A stretch of 64,000 bases of DNA from JABWBP01 sp964522165. GTDB lineage: Bacteria > Calditrichota > Calditrichia > RBG-13-44-9 > J075. Shown in pieces: positions 1-7,132 of the stretch. Location: the NCBI GenBank assembly GCA_964522165.1, contig CAZFVV010000001.1, positions 62,001-126,000 on the forward strand, written 5' to 3'. The stretch's first letter is position 1, and each line of letters starts with the position of its first letter. The notes beneath the pieces are model-generated. The model was not told the origin of the DNA, made no database searches, and saw nothing but the letters and a program-made list of their open reading frames with translations. The position numbers and the translations under genes were made by a program.

Positions 1-223
1 TCAGCAAGTGGCGCTCCCGCATGGAAGCAATTTCCTGCCCGTTGATATAAATTTCCCCCTTTTCCGGCCTTGCCAATCCTAAGATCAGCTTCAAAATGGT
101 GCTCTTGCCGCTGCCGCTGCCCCCCACCAGGAGGATCAACTCCCCCGTTTCGATGGTAAAGGAGACGTTGTCGAGCACCTTTCGCTCGCCCAGGGTCAGG
201 GTAACGTCTTTGAACCGGATCAT
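1..223 (-). CDS. ABC transporter ATP-binding protein, MlaF-like (partial, C-terminus outside window)
   Basis: Only the first 74 codons are in the window; the gene runs off the left edge. The translation starts MIRFKDVTLTLGERKVLDNV and contains a clear Walker A P-loop, GGSGSGKST, at residues 38-46, followed by the start of the helical domain. It begins 9 bp after the stop of an MlaE-family permease on the same strand. That pairing is typical of the Mla/Ttg2 phospholipid transporter, in which this subunit would drive lipid movement at the inner membrane. The Mla assignment rests on the neighbour, because the visible residues are generic ABC. The start ATG at 223 has only a weak ribosome site overlapping the upstream stop, which suggests translational coupling. 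Confidence 0.85.
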   Translation of the reverse strand, partial: MIRFKDVTLTLGERKVLDNVSFTIETGELILLVGGSGSGKSTILKLILGLARPEKGEIYINGQEIASMRERHLL

Positions 224-232
224 CAGGCTATC

Positions 233-1003
233 CTAATACAGTGCGATCACCAGTTTGGTCAACACAAAATCCATCAATAATACCGAAAGAGAGGTAAACA
301 TGGCCGTGAGAGTGGCTGCTTTTCCCAATCCTACCGATCCGCCCCTGACGGTGTAGCCCATGTAACAACCCACCAGCCCCACCAGCAATCCGTAAAAGGG
401 CGGTTTAAGCCCGCCCACAAACAGATCTTTAAAGGTCAATCCGTTGAAGACCGACAACCAGAAAAATTCCGAATCCACCGCCAGGGTGTTTACCGCGATG
501 AACCAGCCGGCAATGATGCCCACGGCGTCAGCGAGGGCGGTGAGGGGGGCCATCAGCAGCACCGAGGCGAACACCCGGGGCACGATCAGGCGTTTGATGG
601 GATCGGTGCCGAAGGCGCGCAGGGCGTCCACCTGCTCGGTAAGCACCATGTTGCCGATCTCCGAGACCAGCTTGGCCCCGCTGCGGGCGGCGATCATCAG
701 CCCGGTAATGGTGGGGCCGATCACCCGGATCACCGAGATCGCCACCATTCGCCCGGTCATCAGTTTGGCGCCGAACTGCTCCAGCTTGGTGCCCCATTCC
801 AGGGTCATCACCATCCCGATGCTGGCCGCGGCGGCGAGCACCAGCGGGAGGGCCTGGTTGCCCATGATGTGCATTTGCGCCAGGGTATCCTGCCAGTACA
901 CGAAGACGTACTTCACGCCCCGGAGGGTGCGGAAAGAGAACCGCATGAAGCGAATGCACTCAATAGCCGCAGTTTTGATTTTTCCCGGAATTGCCAGTAA
1001 CAT
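233..1003 (-). CDS. mlaE: MlaE-family ABC transporter permease
   Basis: A hydrophobic protein of 256 aa with about five membrane segments. Family features include the central stretch GPTITGLMIAARSGAKLVSEIG, followed by a 'MVLTEQVDALRAFGTDPIKRL' type loop and a PRVFASVLLMAPLTALAD segment, all typical of MlaE/DUF140 permeases that sit in the inner membrane and move phospholipid between the membranes. I prefer the ATG at 1003 over an in-frame TTG at 1036 because the shorter form matches the usual 255-260 aa length and has an AAGAG sequence just upstream. It is followed after 9 bp by the ATPase. The MCE-domain substrate-binding gene usually found with these two should lie left of the window. Confidence 0.9.
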   Translation of the reverse strand: MLLAIPGKIKTAAIECIRFMRFSFRTLRGVKYVFVYWQDTLAQMHIMGNQALPLVLAAAASIGMVMTLEWGTKLEQFGAKLMTGRMVAISVIRVIGPTITGLMIAARSGAKLVSEIGNMVLTEQVDALRAFGTDPIKRLIVPRVFASVLLMAPLTALADAVGIIAGWFIAVNTLAVDSEFFWLSVFNGLTFKDLFVGGLKPPFYGLLVGLVGCYMGYTVRGGSVGLGKAATLTAMFTSLSVLLMDFVLTKLVIALY

Positions 1004-1095
1004 GAATGCTCTTTTTACCCCCAAGTGATTCAGCAAATCAGCGATAAAGTTAAGAGAAAAGCGGGAATAATCAAAATTGTATTTGGGCGGCGCGT

Positions 1096-2562
1096 TCAGG
1101 GTGTATTCGCGAGCACCCGCCCCTGCCGGGCGGGAATGTTAACCTCGATCTTCCCGCTTTTTCCGGTTTTGAGATGCGCATCTTCTCCCCACACGGTCCG
1201 GAACACCTCTCCCGCCCCGGAAAAATCGCCCAAAGGCAGGGAGAGTGATTTCGCTTTTTGGCGGGTATTGAAGAGGATGATCATGCGCCGGGCTTTTAGC
1301 TTGCGGCCCAAAGCCAGTATCCCTTCCCCGGCGTGGAGCAGGTGATATTCCCCGCTGCGCAGGCAGGGGTGCTGATGGCGCAGGGCGATTGCTTCGCGGT
1401 AAAATTTCAGCAAATCCTTATCCCAAACGCTCTCGTCCTGCCAGGGGAAAGCCCCGCGGCAGCCGGGATCGTGTCCCCCGCTCATCCCGATCTCGTCCCC
1501 GTAATAGATGCAGGGCGCGCCGGGCATGGTCATTTGGAAGAGGGCGCAGAGGCGCAGGGCGCTTTTATCGCCGCCCAACATCCAGAGGGCCCGGGCGGTG
1601 TCGTGGCTGTCGAGCAGGTTGAGCTGCGCCTGGCTGGCTTCCCAATCGTAGGCGGCGTGGGTGGCTTCGATCCGCCGGGAAAACCGCCCCGCGTCCAGGG
1701 CGCGCAGCTTTTTGCCCCCGGCGCGGTAGTGTTTGGCCAGGGTTTTCGCGCCGAAGAACCCTAACGCGGCAAATCCTAACGGGTAATTCATCAGCGCGTC
1801 GAAGCGGTCGCCTTGCAGCCATTTGGGAGCTAATTTCCAGATTTCCCCGCACAAGTAGGCCTCCGGATTTGCCTCCTTCACGGTGCGGCGGAATTCCTGC
1901 CAGAAGGTTTTATCTTTGATCTCTTCCGCCACGTCCAACCGCCAGCCGTCGATGCCGAACTCGATCCAGTGCCGGGCAGCTCTCAGCAAATATTCCCGCA
2001 CTCCGGGATTTTTAATGTTGAATTTTGGCAGCGCCGGCAACCCCCACCAGCAGGCGTAATTAGGAGGATTCGCCTTGTCGCTGTGATAAGCGCGCAGGGG
2101 CCAGTCCCGGACGAGAAACCAGTCTAAGTAGGGAGAGTTCCCTTTGGTTTCCAATATGTGGTGAAATGCCCAGAAGCCCCGGCTGGCGTGGTTGAACACC
2201 CCGTCCAATATGATGCGGATGTTCCGGGCGTGCGCCACATCCAACAGCTCCCGCAGCGCCTCGTTGCCGCCCAACAGCGGGTCCACCTGGAAATAATCGT
2301 AAGTGTGGTAGCGGTGGTTGGAAGCGGAAGCGAAGATGGGATTGAGATAAATGGCGTTGATGCCTAACGCCTGCAAGTAATCAAGTTTTTCAATGATTCC
2401 CCACAAATCGCCGCCCTGGAAGCCCTGCTCCTCCGGGGGCGTTCCCCAGGGTTTCAGGGTGAGGCCCGGGGGAAGATGGCTGCGGGCGCCGCGGGCGAAG
2501 CGGTCCGGGAAAATCTGGTAAAAAACGGCGTGTTTGGCCCAGTCGGGGGTGTGGATTGGCAA
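1096..2562 (-). CDS. GH13 alpha-amylase-family glycosidase (neopullulanase/cyclomaltodextrinase-like)
   Basis: A 488-aa single-chain glycoside hydrolase. The GH13 regions are visible in order: DGVFNHAS (region I), GWRLDVAEEI with the nucleophile Asp (region II), LCGEIW with the acid/base Glu (region III) and LLDSHDTARAL with the third Asp (region IV). A C-terminal beta domain follows. It opens directly with the barrel (HAVFYQIFPDRFA), so it lacks the N-terminal CBM34 domain of classical neopullulanases. There is no signal peptide, so it should act in the cytoplasm on maltodextrins. I start it at a TTG (2560-2562) because a perfect AGGAGG lies 6 nt upstream at 2569-2574; an ATG at 2616 in the same frame would add 18 residues of AT-rich intergenic sequence. 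Confidence 0.9.
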   Translation of the reverse strand: MPIHTPDWAKHAVFYQIFPDRFARGARSHLPPGLTLKPWGTPPEEQGFQGGDLWGIIEKLDYLQALGINAIYLNPIFASASNHRYHTYDYFQVDPLLGGNEALRELLDVAHARNIRIILDGVFNHASRGFWAFHHILETKGNSPYLDWFLVRDWPLRAYHSDKANPPNYACWWGLPALPKFNIKNPGVREYLLRAARHWIEFGIDGWRLDVAEEIKDKTFWQEFRRTVKEANPEAYLCGEIWKLAPKWLQGDRFDALMNYPLGFAALGFFGAKTLAKHYRAGGKKLRALDAGRFSRRIEATHAAYDWEASQAQLNLLDSHDTARALWMLGGDKSALRLCALFQMTMPGAPCIYYGDEIGMSGGHDPGCRGAFPWQDESVWDKDLLKFYREAIALRHQHPCLRSGEYHLLHAGEGILALGRKLKARRMIILFNTRQKAKSLSLPLGDFSGAGEVFRTVWGEDAHLKTGKSGKIEVNIPARQGRVLANTP

Positions 2563-2614
2563 GGGGAGCCTCCTGTATGCTGGTATATATAGTGGTGTAT
2601 GGACGGTCGGCAGC

Positions 2615-2648
2615 AACCTCCCGGAGGTTCCGAACCTCCGGGAGGGTT
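2615..2648. repeat. Intergenic hairpin of 'CCTCCGGGAGG' type
   Basis: Inverted repeat with arms of about 16 bp (AACCTCCCGGAGGTTC and its complement with one extra G) and almost no loop. It lies between the stop of the secreted protein gene and the start of the GH13 gene, both on the minus strand. There is no T-run on either side, so a simple intrinsic terminator is unlikely. Shorter hairpins built on the related word GACCTC occur at 17695, 25304 and 58329. Confidence 0.6.
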
Positions 2649-2657
2649 TAAATCAAT

Positions 2658-5600
2658 TCATCGCATCAACAGCATTTTGCGGGTCTCCACAAAACCCTGC
2701 CCTGGGCCGCTCGAAGGGGCCGCCGTGAGCCGGTAGAAATACACTCCTGAAGCCGCACCGCTGCCATCCCACTGTACGCTGTGGTAGCCCGCTGCTTTGC
2801 GCTCGTCAACTAACAGGGCTACCCCCTGGCCGAGGATGTTGAAGATTTCCAGTTTCACCTGCGCTGTTTTAGGCAGGCCGAAGCGGATGGTGGTGGCCGG
2901 GTTGAAGGGGTTGGGGTAGTTCTCGACTGTAAAGCTCTGCGGCACGTTTTCCATGGCCGGGACAGAACCTTGGTCGGATAGTTTTAGATAAGGCAACAAG
3001 TCCGTAAATGTACCCGCCGCAGCCATGGCGCTGAAGCTGAGAGAAACCGGCTTGTCGGGAAGCGACGGGGCGTTGCCCAGTATCTTGAACTTCAGGTTCA
3101 AGATGTTCACCACTCCAACGGCGCCGTGCGGATAGGCGTGGGCGGCCGCCAGCCGACCTTCTTTCACTTTCAAGTCATTGATCATTGGTGCGGCAAAACC
3201 TTCGGTGGTGCCGCTGCTGTAACCGGTGAGTTGCAGCAGAGAGGGGTCCCAACTCAGGGCGACGGTATAGCTGCCCAGCTTTTCGCCGGTTTTGGTCATG
3301 TCGATCATCACCGGAACTTCTAGTACCTGCCCGGTAAGGTTCGGAGCCGCGTAAGCCTGTACTTCATTTCCTTTCGCTGGCGGGGCAACGGTTGACTTAC
3401 CGGGAGCAACCGGCGCGGGCAGGCATACCACCGTTCCAATCGGGAAGGGTACCGGGAGTCCGACTTCCCAGGTCAGGGTCACCAGTGCATCGGTAGAGTT
3501 GGTCAAACCGTCATCGTTCACGTCGCCAAATCCGATGGCAATACGATCCAGAAACGGCTGGGGAAGCGGTAAGCCAGCGTCGTAGGATAGGAGCACTAGG
3601 GCGTCGATGGAGTTGGTTGCGCCGTCACCGGTAACGTCGCCCAGCACGCCGCTCAGTTGGTCAGCACCGCAAACCAGCATATGCGCAGTGACCACATCGG
3701 AGGGATTATTCGGATCGTTGCCGCTCACCATAATGTCAGTGGAGTAATCGCCTGGCAGGGTGTCGGCGTTGAAGGTTACCGTCACATCCATGCTGCCGCC
3801 TGCGGGAACCGTGCCGGCCGTAGAGGCTACCTCCAACCACTCAACCATCGGAACCACGCTGATGCTCCAGATCAGCTCGCCTCCCCCGGAATTGAAGATG
3901 GTGATGGTCTCATCCCCGGTTTGGCCCTGCGAGAGAGCAACATTCAGCATTTGCGGGCTCACCACCATCACCCCAGCGGACTGTAACGCGCTGATCCCGG
4001 CAATTCCGGCATGGGGCAAATTACCTATGCGGATAAACGCTCCCCCGGCATATACCGTGGAACCGCTCACCGCCAGGGCATCTACCCCGGGGTAGGCATT
4101 GGGATCCCAGGCGGTAGCGCTGCCGGTAGCGGCATTCAGCGCGGCAATGTAGTTGCGCTCCTGCCCGCCGATGCTGCCAAAAGATCCCCCGGCATAGACC
4201 GTAGAGCCGCTCACCGCCAGGGCAGATACCCAGTTGTTGGCATTGGGATTCCAGGCCGTGGCGCTGCCGGTCGTGGCATCCAGCGCGGCAATGTAGTTTC
4301 GCGCCTGCCCGCCAATGCTGGTAAACCCTCCCCCGGCATAGACCGTGGAGCCGCTCACCGCCAGGGTCACTACTTCGCCATTGGCATCAGGATTCCAGGC
4401 GGTGGCGCTGCCAGTAGCGGCATCCAGCGCAGCGATGTAGTCTCGCGGCTGCCCGCCGATGTGGTGAAAGTTTCCCCCGGTATAGACCGTGGAGCCGCTC
4501 ACCGCCAGGGCAAGAACCGGACCGAAGATGGAGTTGGGATTCCAGGCGGTTGCGCTGCCGGTAGCGGAATCCAGTGCCGCAATGCGGCTGCGCTGCTGCC
4601 CGCCAATATTGAAAAAGTCTCCCCCGGCATAGACTGTGGAGCCGCTCACCGCCAGAGCGGTTACTAGTTCATCGGCATCTGGATTCCAGGCGGTGACGCT
4701 GCCGCTAACGGCATCCAGCGCGGCAATGCGGTTGCGCTCCTGCCCGCCAATGCTGGTAAACCCTCCCCCGGCATAGACCGTGGAGCCACTCACCGCCAGG
4801 GCCAATACCCCGATATTGGCATTGGGATTCCAGGCGGTGGCGCTGCCAGTAGCGGCATCTAACGCGGCAATGCGGTTACGTGCCTGCCCGTCGATGCTGG
4901 TAAATTCTCCCCCGGCATAGACCGTGGAGCCGCTCAGCGCCAGGGCCCATACCACGCTGTTGGCATTGGGATTCCAGGGGGTAGCGCTGCCGGTAGCAGC
5001 ATCCAGCGCGGCAATGCGGTTTCGCGGCTGCCCGCCAATATTAGTAAAATACCCCCCGGCATAGGCCGTGGAGCTGCTTACTGCCAGGGCACTTACAGGG
5101 TTGTTGGCATTAGGATTCCAGGGGGTAGCGCTGCCGGTAGCGGCATCCAGCGCGGTGATGTAGTTTCGCGCTTGCCCCCCGATGCTGGTAAAAAATCCCC
5201 CGGCATAGATGGTGGAGCCGCTCACTGCCAGGGCATTTACAGGGTTGTTGGCATTAGGATTCCAGGGGGTAGCGCTGCCGCTAACAGCATCCAGCGCGGT
5301 GATGTAGTTTCGCGGCTGCCCGCCGATGCTGGTAAACCCTCCCCCGGCATAGACCGTGGAGCCGCTCACCACCAGGGTCCATACTCCGTCGTTAGCATCG
5401 GGATTCCAGGTTGTGGCGCTGCCGGTAGCGGCATCCAGTGCGGCAATGTAGTTTCGCGCCTGCCCGCCAATGCTGATAAAGGCTCCCCCGGCATAGATGG
5501 TGGAGCCGCTCACCGCAAGGGTTGCTACCGGACCGTTGGCATCAGGATCCCAGGGAGAGAGGGTATGGTCCGCCTGAATATGGGCGATGTTATTGCGCGG

Positions 5601-5921
5601 TACCCCGTTTACATGGGTAAATATTCCTCCGATATACCAACCGCCCATCCCGTCTGGAACCACCGCATTCACAGTTCCTAGCACCTTCGGCAGAGAAATA
5701 TCTGGCGCGCCGGTAACAACGTCGATGGCCGCCCCGCCGCCCGTGGCGGGACCCACTTCGGTAAAGTCTCCCCCAATGTAGATGGTGCTTCCCGAAACCA
5801 CCAATGCTCTCACCGGAGCATTGGTGATCCACAAATTGGGGTCAATGGTCTGCGCCGCTCCCGGCAGGCTGCCCAGGAGCAATGCGCCCAGCGTGAACCA
5901 GAGCCGGATTATGCGTTTCAT
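2658..5921 (-). CDS. Secreted beta-propeller protein with dockerin, cohesin-like and T9SS sorting domains
   Basis: 1087 aa. A signal peptide spans residues 1-23 and ends AAQ. Residues about 30-650 are 12-13 tandem units of 48 aa with core (V)xALAVSGSTVYAGGxFxSIGG and AALDAATGSATxWNPxAN, likely forming beta-propeller blades. Residues about 654-755 resemble an Ig-like ASPM/SPD-2/Hydin-type domain. Residues about 757-825 hold two dockerin-like calcium loops (GDVTGDGATNSIDAL and GDVNDDGLTNSTDAL). Residues about 850-975 look cohesin-like. The last about 90 residues are a type A T9SS sorting domain starting VENYPNPFNPATTIRF. The protein should be exported by the Sec system and then attached to or released from the surface. 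The ribosome site GGAGGAAAG precedes the ATG. The ligand is unknown. Confidence 0.9.
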   Translation of the reverse strand: MKRIIRLWFTLGALLLGSLPGAAQTIDPNLWITNAPVRALVVSGSTIYIGGDFTEVGPATGGGAAIDVVTGAPDISLPKVLGTVNAVVPDGMGGWYIGGIFTHVNGVPRNNIAHIQADHTLSPWDPDANGPVATLAVSGSTIYAGGAFISIGGQARNYIAALDAATGSATTWNPDANDGVWTLVVSGSTVYAGGGFTSIGGQPRNYITALDAVSGSATPWNPNANNPVNALAVSGSTIYAGGFFTSIGGQARNYITALDAATGSATPWNPNANNPVSALAVSSSTAYAGGYFTNIGGQPRNRIAALDAATGSATPWNPNANSVVWALALSGSTVYAGGEFTSIDGQARNRIAALDAATGSATAWNPNANIGVLALAVSGSTVYAGGGFTSIGGQERNRIAALDAVSGSVTAWNPDADELVTALAVSGSTVYAGGDFFNIGGQQRSRIAALDSATGSATAWNPNSIFGPVLALAVSGSTVYTGGNFHHIGGQPRDYIAALDAATGSATAWNPDANGEVVTLAVSGSTVYAGGGFTSIGGQARNYIAALDATTGSATAWNPNANNWVSALAVSGSTVYAGGSFGSIGGQERNYIAALNAATGSATAWDPNAYPGVDALAVSGSTVYAGGAFIRIGNLPHAGIAGISALQSAGVMVVSPQMLNVALSQGQTGDETITIFNSGGGELIWSISVVPMVEWLEVASTAGTVPAGGSMDVTVTFNADTLPGDYSTDIMVSGNDPNNPSDVVTAHMLVCGADQLSGVLGDVTGDGATNSIDALVLLSYDAGLPLPQPFLDRIAIGFGDVNDDGLTNSTDALVTLTWEVGLPVPFPIGTVVCLPAPVAPGKSTVAPPAKGNEVQAYAAPNLTGQVLEVPVMIDMTKTGEKLGSYTVALSWDPSLLQLTGYSSGTTEGFAAPMINDLKVKEGRLAAAHAYPHGAVGVVNILNLKFKILGNAPSLPDKPVSLSFSAMAAAGTFTDLLPYLKLSDQGSVPAMENVPQSFTVENYPNPFNPATTIRFGLPKTAQVKLEIFNILGQGVALLVDERKAAGYHSVQWDGSGAASGVYFYRLTAAPSSGPGQGFVETRKMLLMR
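3960..5545 (-). repeat. Tandem 144-bp coding repeats within the propeller gene
   Basis: About eleven consecutive copies of a 144-bp unit (48 codons) are recognisable at nucleotide level, for example by the recurring minus-strand equivalent of GTGGAGCCGCTCACCGCC, spaced about 144 bp apart. The copies are much more alike in DNA than protein constraint alone requires, which suggests recent duplication or gene conversion. Two more degenerate units lie toward the N-terminus of the protein. Confidence 0.85.
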
Positions 5922-6334
5922 GGCTTTCCTCCGTTTTGTTTGTTTCTTCTGACAATGGTTGTTGCTGCAAACTTACGGAAAGCAAAGGGAGGGTTCAAGG
6001 GGAATTTGTGGCATAATAATACCGCCGGGGGGGATTCCAATTAAACTGATCGATAACGAAGTTGCATCCAGGCGCAGCTATACTTAGATTTGCACCGGCA
6101 TCTCAATTTCAGCAAATGGAGGATTCGATGTATATCGCCATCAGAGGGCTTTTTAGATAAAATGACTTGAAATTTGCCAGGAAACTCCGGACCCAATGGG
6201 AAAGAGACCATGAAAGATAAAGTCAGGAGCATTGTTTGGTAAATATTATTACGGTTGTAGAATTGTACTGTGGATAGGTTTTCCCTCCTTGATTTCCCTG
6301 GATATTTGAAATATTTTACCAACGGGCGAAAATT
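5922..6334. other. Intergenic region, 413 bp
   Basis: The left 80 bp carry the ribosome site and a possible promoter for the minus-strand secreted protein gene. The rest is AT-richer and precedes the HEPN-MNT pair on the plus strand. An open frame on the minus strand (6041-6352) has no ribosome site and no recognisable family, so I do not call it a gene. Confidence 0.5.
5968..5998 (-). promoter_or_regulatory. Possible Bacteroidota-type promoter for the secreted propeller gene
   Basis: On the minus strand TAAGTTTG (5968-5975) fits the Bacteroidota -7 consensus TAnnTTTG, with a TTG 20 bp upstream (5996-5998) in the place of the -33 element. It lies about 50 bp before the start codon. The match is short and could be chance. 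Confidence 0.3.
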
Positions 6335-6724
6335 ATGAAACTTCAAGAACATATCGATTATTGGCTGAAATCAGCCGCCCATGACCTGGAGAGTGCTGAG
6401 ACGCTGTTTGAGCACGGACGCTACGATTGGTGTCTGTTCCTGGGGCACCTGGTAATTGAAAAAATGCTGAAAGCCTTTTTTGTGCGAGACACTCAGAATC
6501 AAACCCCACCCTTTACCCACAATCTTTCCATGATAGCCGCCCACACCAGCCTGAACCTCACATTACAACAAGAAAATTTACTGCTTGAGCTAAACCAGTT
6601 TAACCTGCGAACCCGTTATCCAGACTATAAGTTAGAATTCTACCAAAAGTGTACCCGGCAGTTTGCCGAACCATATTTTGCCAAAATCAAGGAGCTATAC
6701 CAATGGCTGTTGCAACAGATATAG
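6335..6724 (+). CDS. HEPN domain protein
   Basis: 129 aa, all-helical, matching the PF05168-type HEPN fold. Visible signatures are the N-terminal WLKSAAHDLESAETL helix, the CLFLGHLVIEKMLKAFF helix and a NLRTRYPDY motif near residue 97. The next gene, a minimal nucleotidyltransferase, starts inside its 3' end, so this is a HEPN-MNT pair. Some such pairs (HepT-MntA) are toxin-antitoxin systems in which MntA modifies HepT. The RNase motif Rx4-6H of toxic HEPN proteins is not evident here after the RTRYPD segment, so activity as an RNase is uncertain. The region is less GC-rich than its neighbours, consistent with transfer. Confidence 0.85.
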   Translation: MKLQEHIDYWLKSAAHDLESAETLFEHGRYDWCLFLGHLVIEKMLKAFFVRDTQNQTPPFTHNLSMIAAHTSLNLTLQQENLLLELNQFNLRTRYPDYKLEFYQKCTRQFAEPYFAKIKELYQWLLQQI

Positions 6725-7014
6725 ACAACAAGGTTCACTTGTTTCTCGATCTCATCTCCAAAAAAATCGAGATTGTTCAGGCATATCTTTTTGGTTCATC
6801 CGTAAAAGGCAAATCGCACGAATGGAGCGACATCGACTTGGCCATCGTGTCGCCAGATTTTTCCGGCGATAGTTTTGAAGACAGCAAAATGCTGTTCCCT
6901 TTTATCCTGCAAATAGATCGCTCCATCGAAGTGCATCCTTTCCGCCCGGGCGATTTTTCCCTTGACAATCCTTTCATCAAAGAAATTGTTGAAACCGGCC
7001 TGAGAATTGTTTAG
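6703..7014 (+). CDS. Minimal nucleotidyltransferase (MNT), partner of the HEPN protein
   Basis: 103 aa from the ATG at 6703, which has AAGGAG 8 nt upstream (6689-6694). A longer in-frame reading back to 6649 would lie within the HEPN gene. The nucleotidyltransferase signature is intact: LFGSSVKGKSHEWSDIDLAI, i.e. GS-x10-DxD, with the metal-binding aspartates. A third acidic position may be in the SIEVHPF strand. The start overlaps the end of the HEPN gene by 22 nt, so the two are translationally coupled. By analogy with MntA it may AMPylate its HEPN partner. That function is inferred, not shown by the sequence. Confidence 0.85.
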   Translation: MAVATDIDNKVHLFLDLISKKIEIVQAYLFGSSVKGKSHEWSDIDLAIVSPDFSGDSFEDSKMLFPFILQIDRSIEVHPFRPGDFSLDNPFIKEIVETGLRIV

Positions 7015-7095
7015 CGCAGAAAAAACCTTCCCTGGCATGCCGAGGTCATCCGGGATTCGGAAGGTTTACTTGAACATTTGCGCACCTTAACACCC

Positions 7096-7127
7096 TGCCT
7101 GCCTGAAATCCGGCAGTCAGGCAGGCA
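7096..7127. repeat. Hairpin between convergent genes
   Basis: Perfect 11-bp inverted repeat TGCCTGCCTGA (7096-7106) and its complement (7117-7127), between the convergent MNT and homoaconitase genes. A second stem (AAACCTTCC about 7023 and GGAAGGTTT about 7059) lies just before it. No T-run follows on either strand, so a terminator role is possible but unproven. Confidence 0.5.
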
Positions 7128-7132
7128 AAATC

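Noticed and set aside
444..1028. Plus-strand open frame opposite the MlaE-like gene
   Set aside because: It is a shadow of a clearly recognisable permease on the other strand, with no ribosome site or family features.
6041..6352. 103-codon minus-strand frame in the gap before the HEPN gene
   Set aside because: No recognisable domain and no ribosome site, and it overlaps the HEPN start on the other strand.
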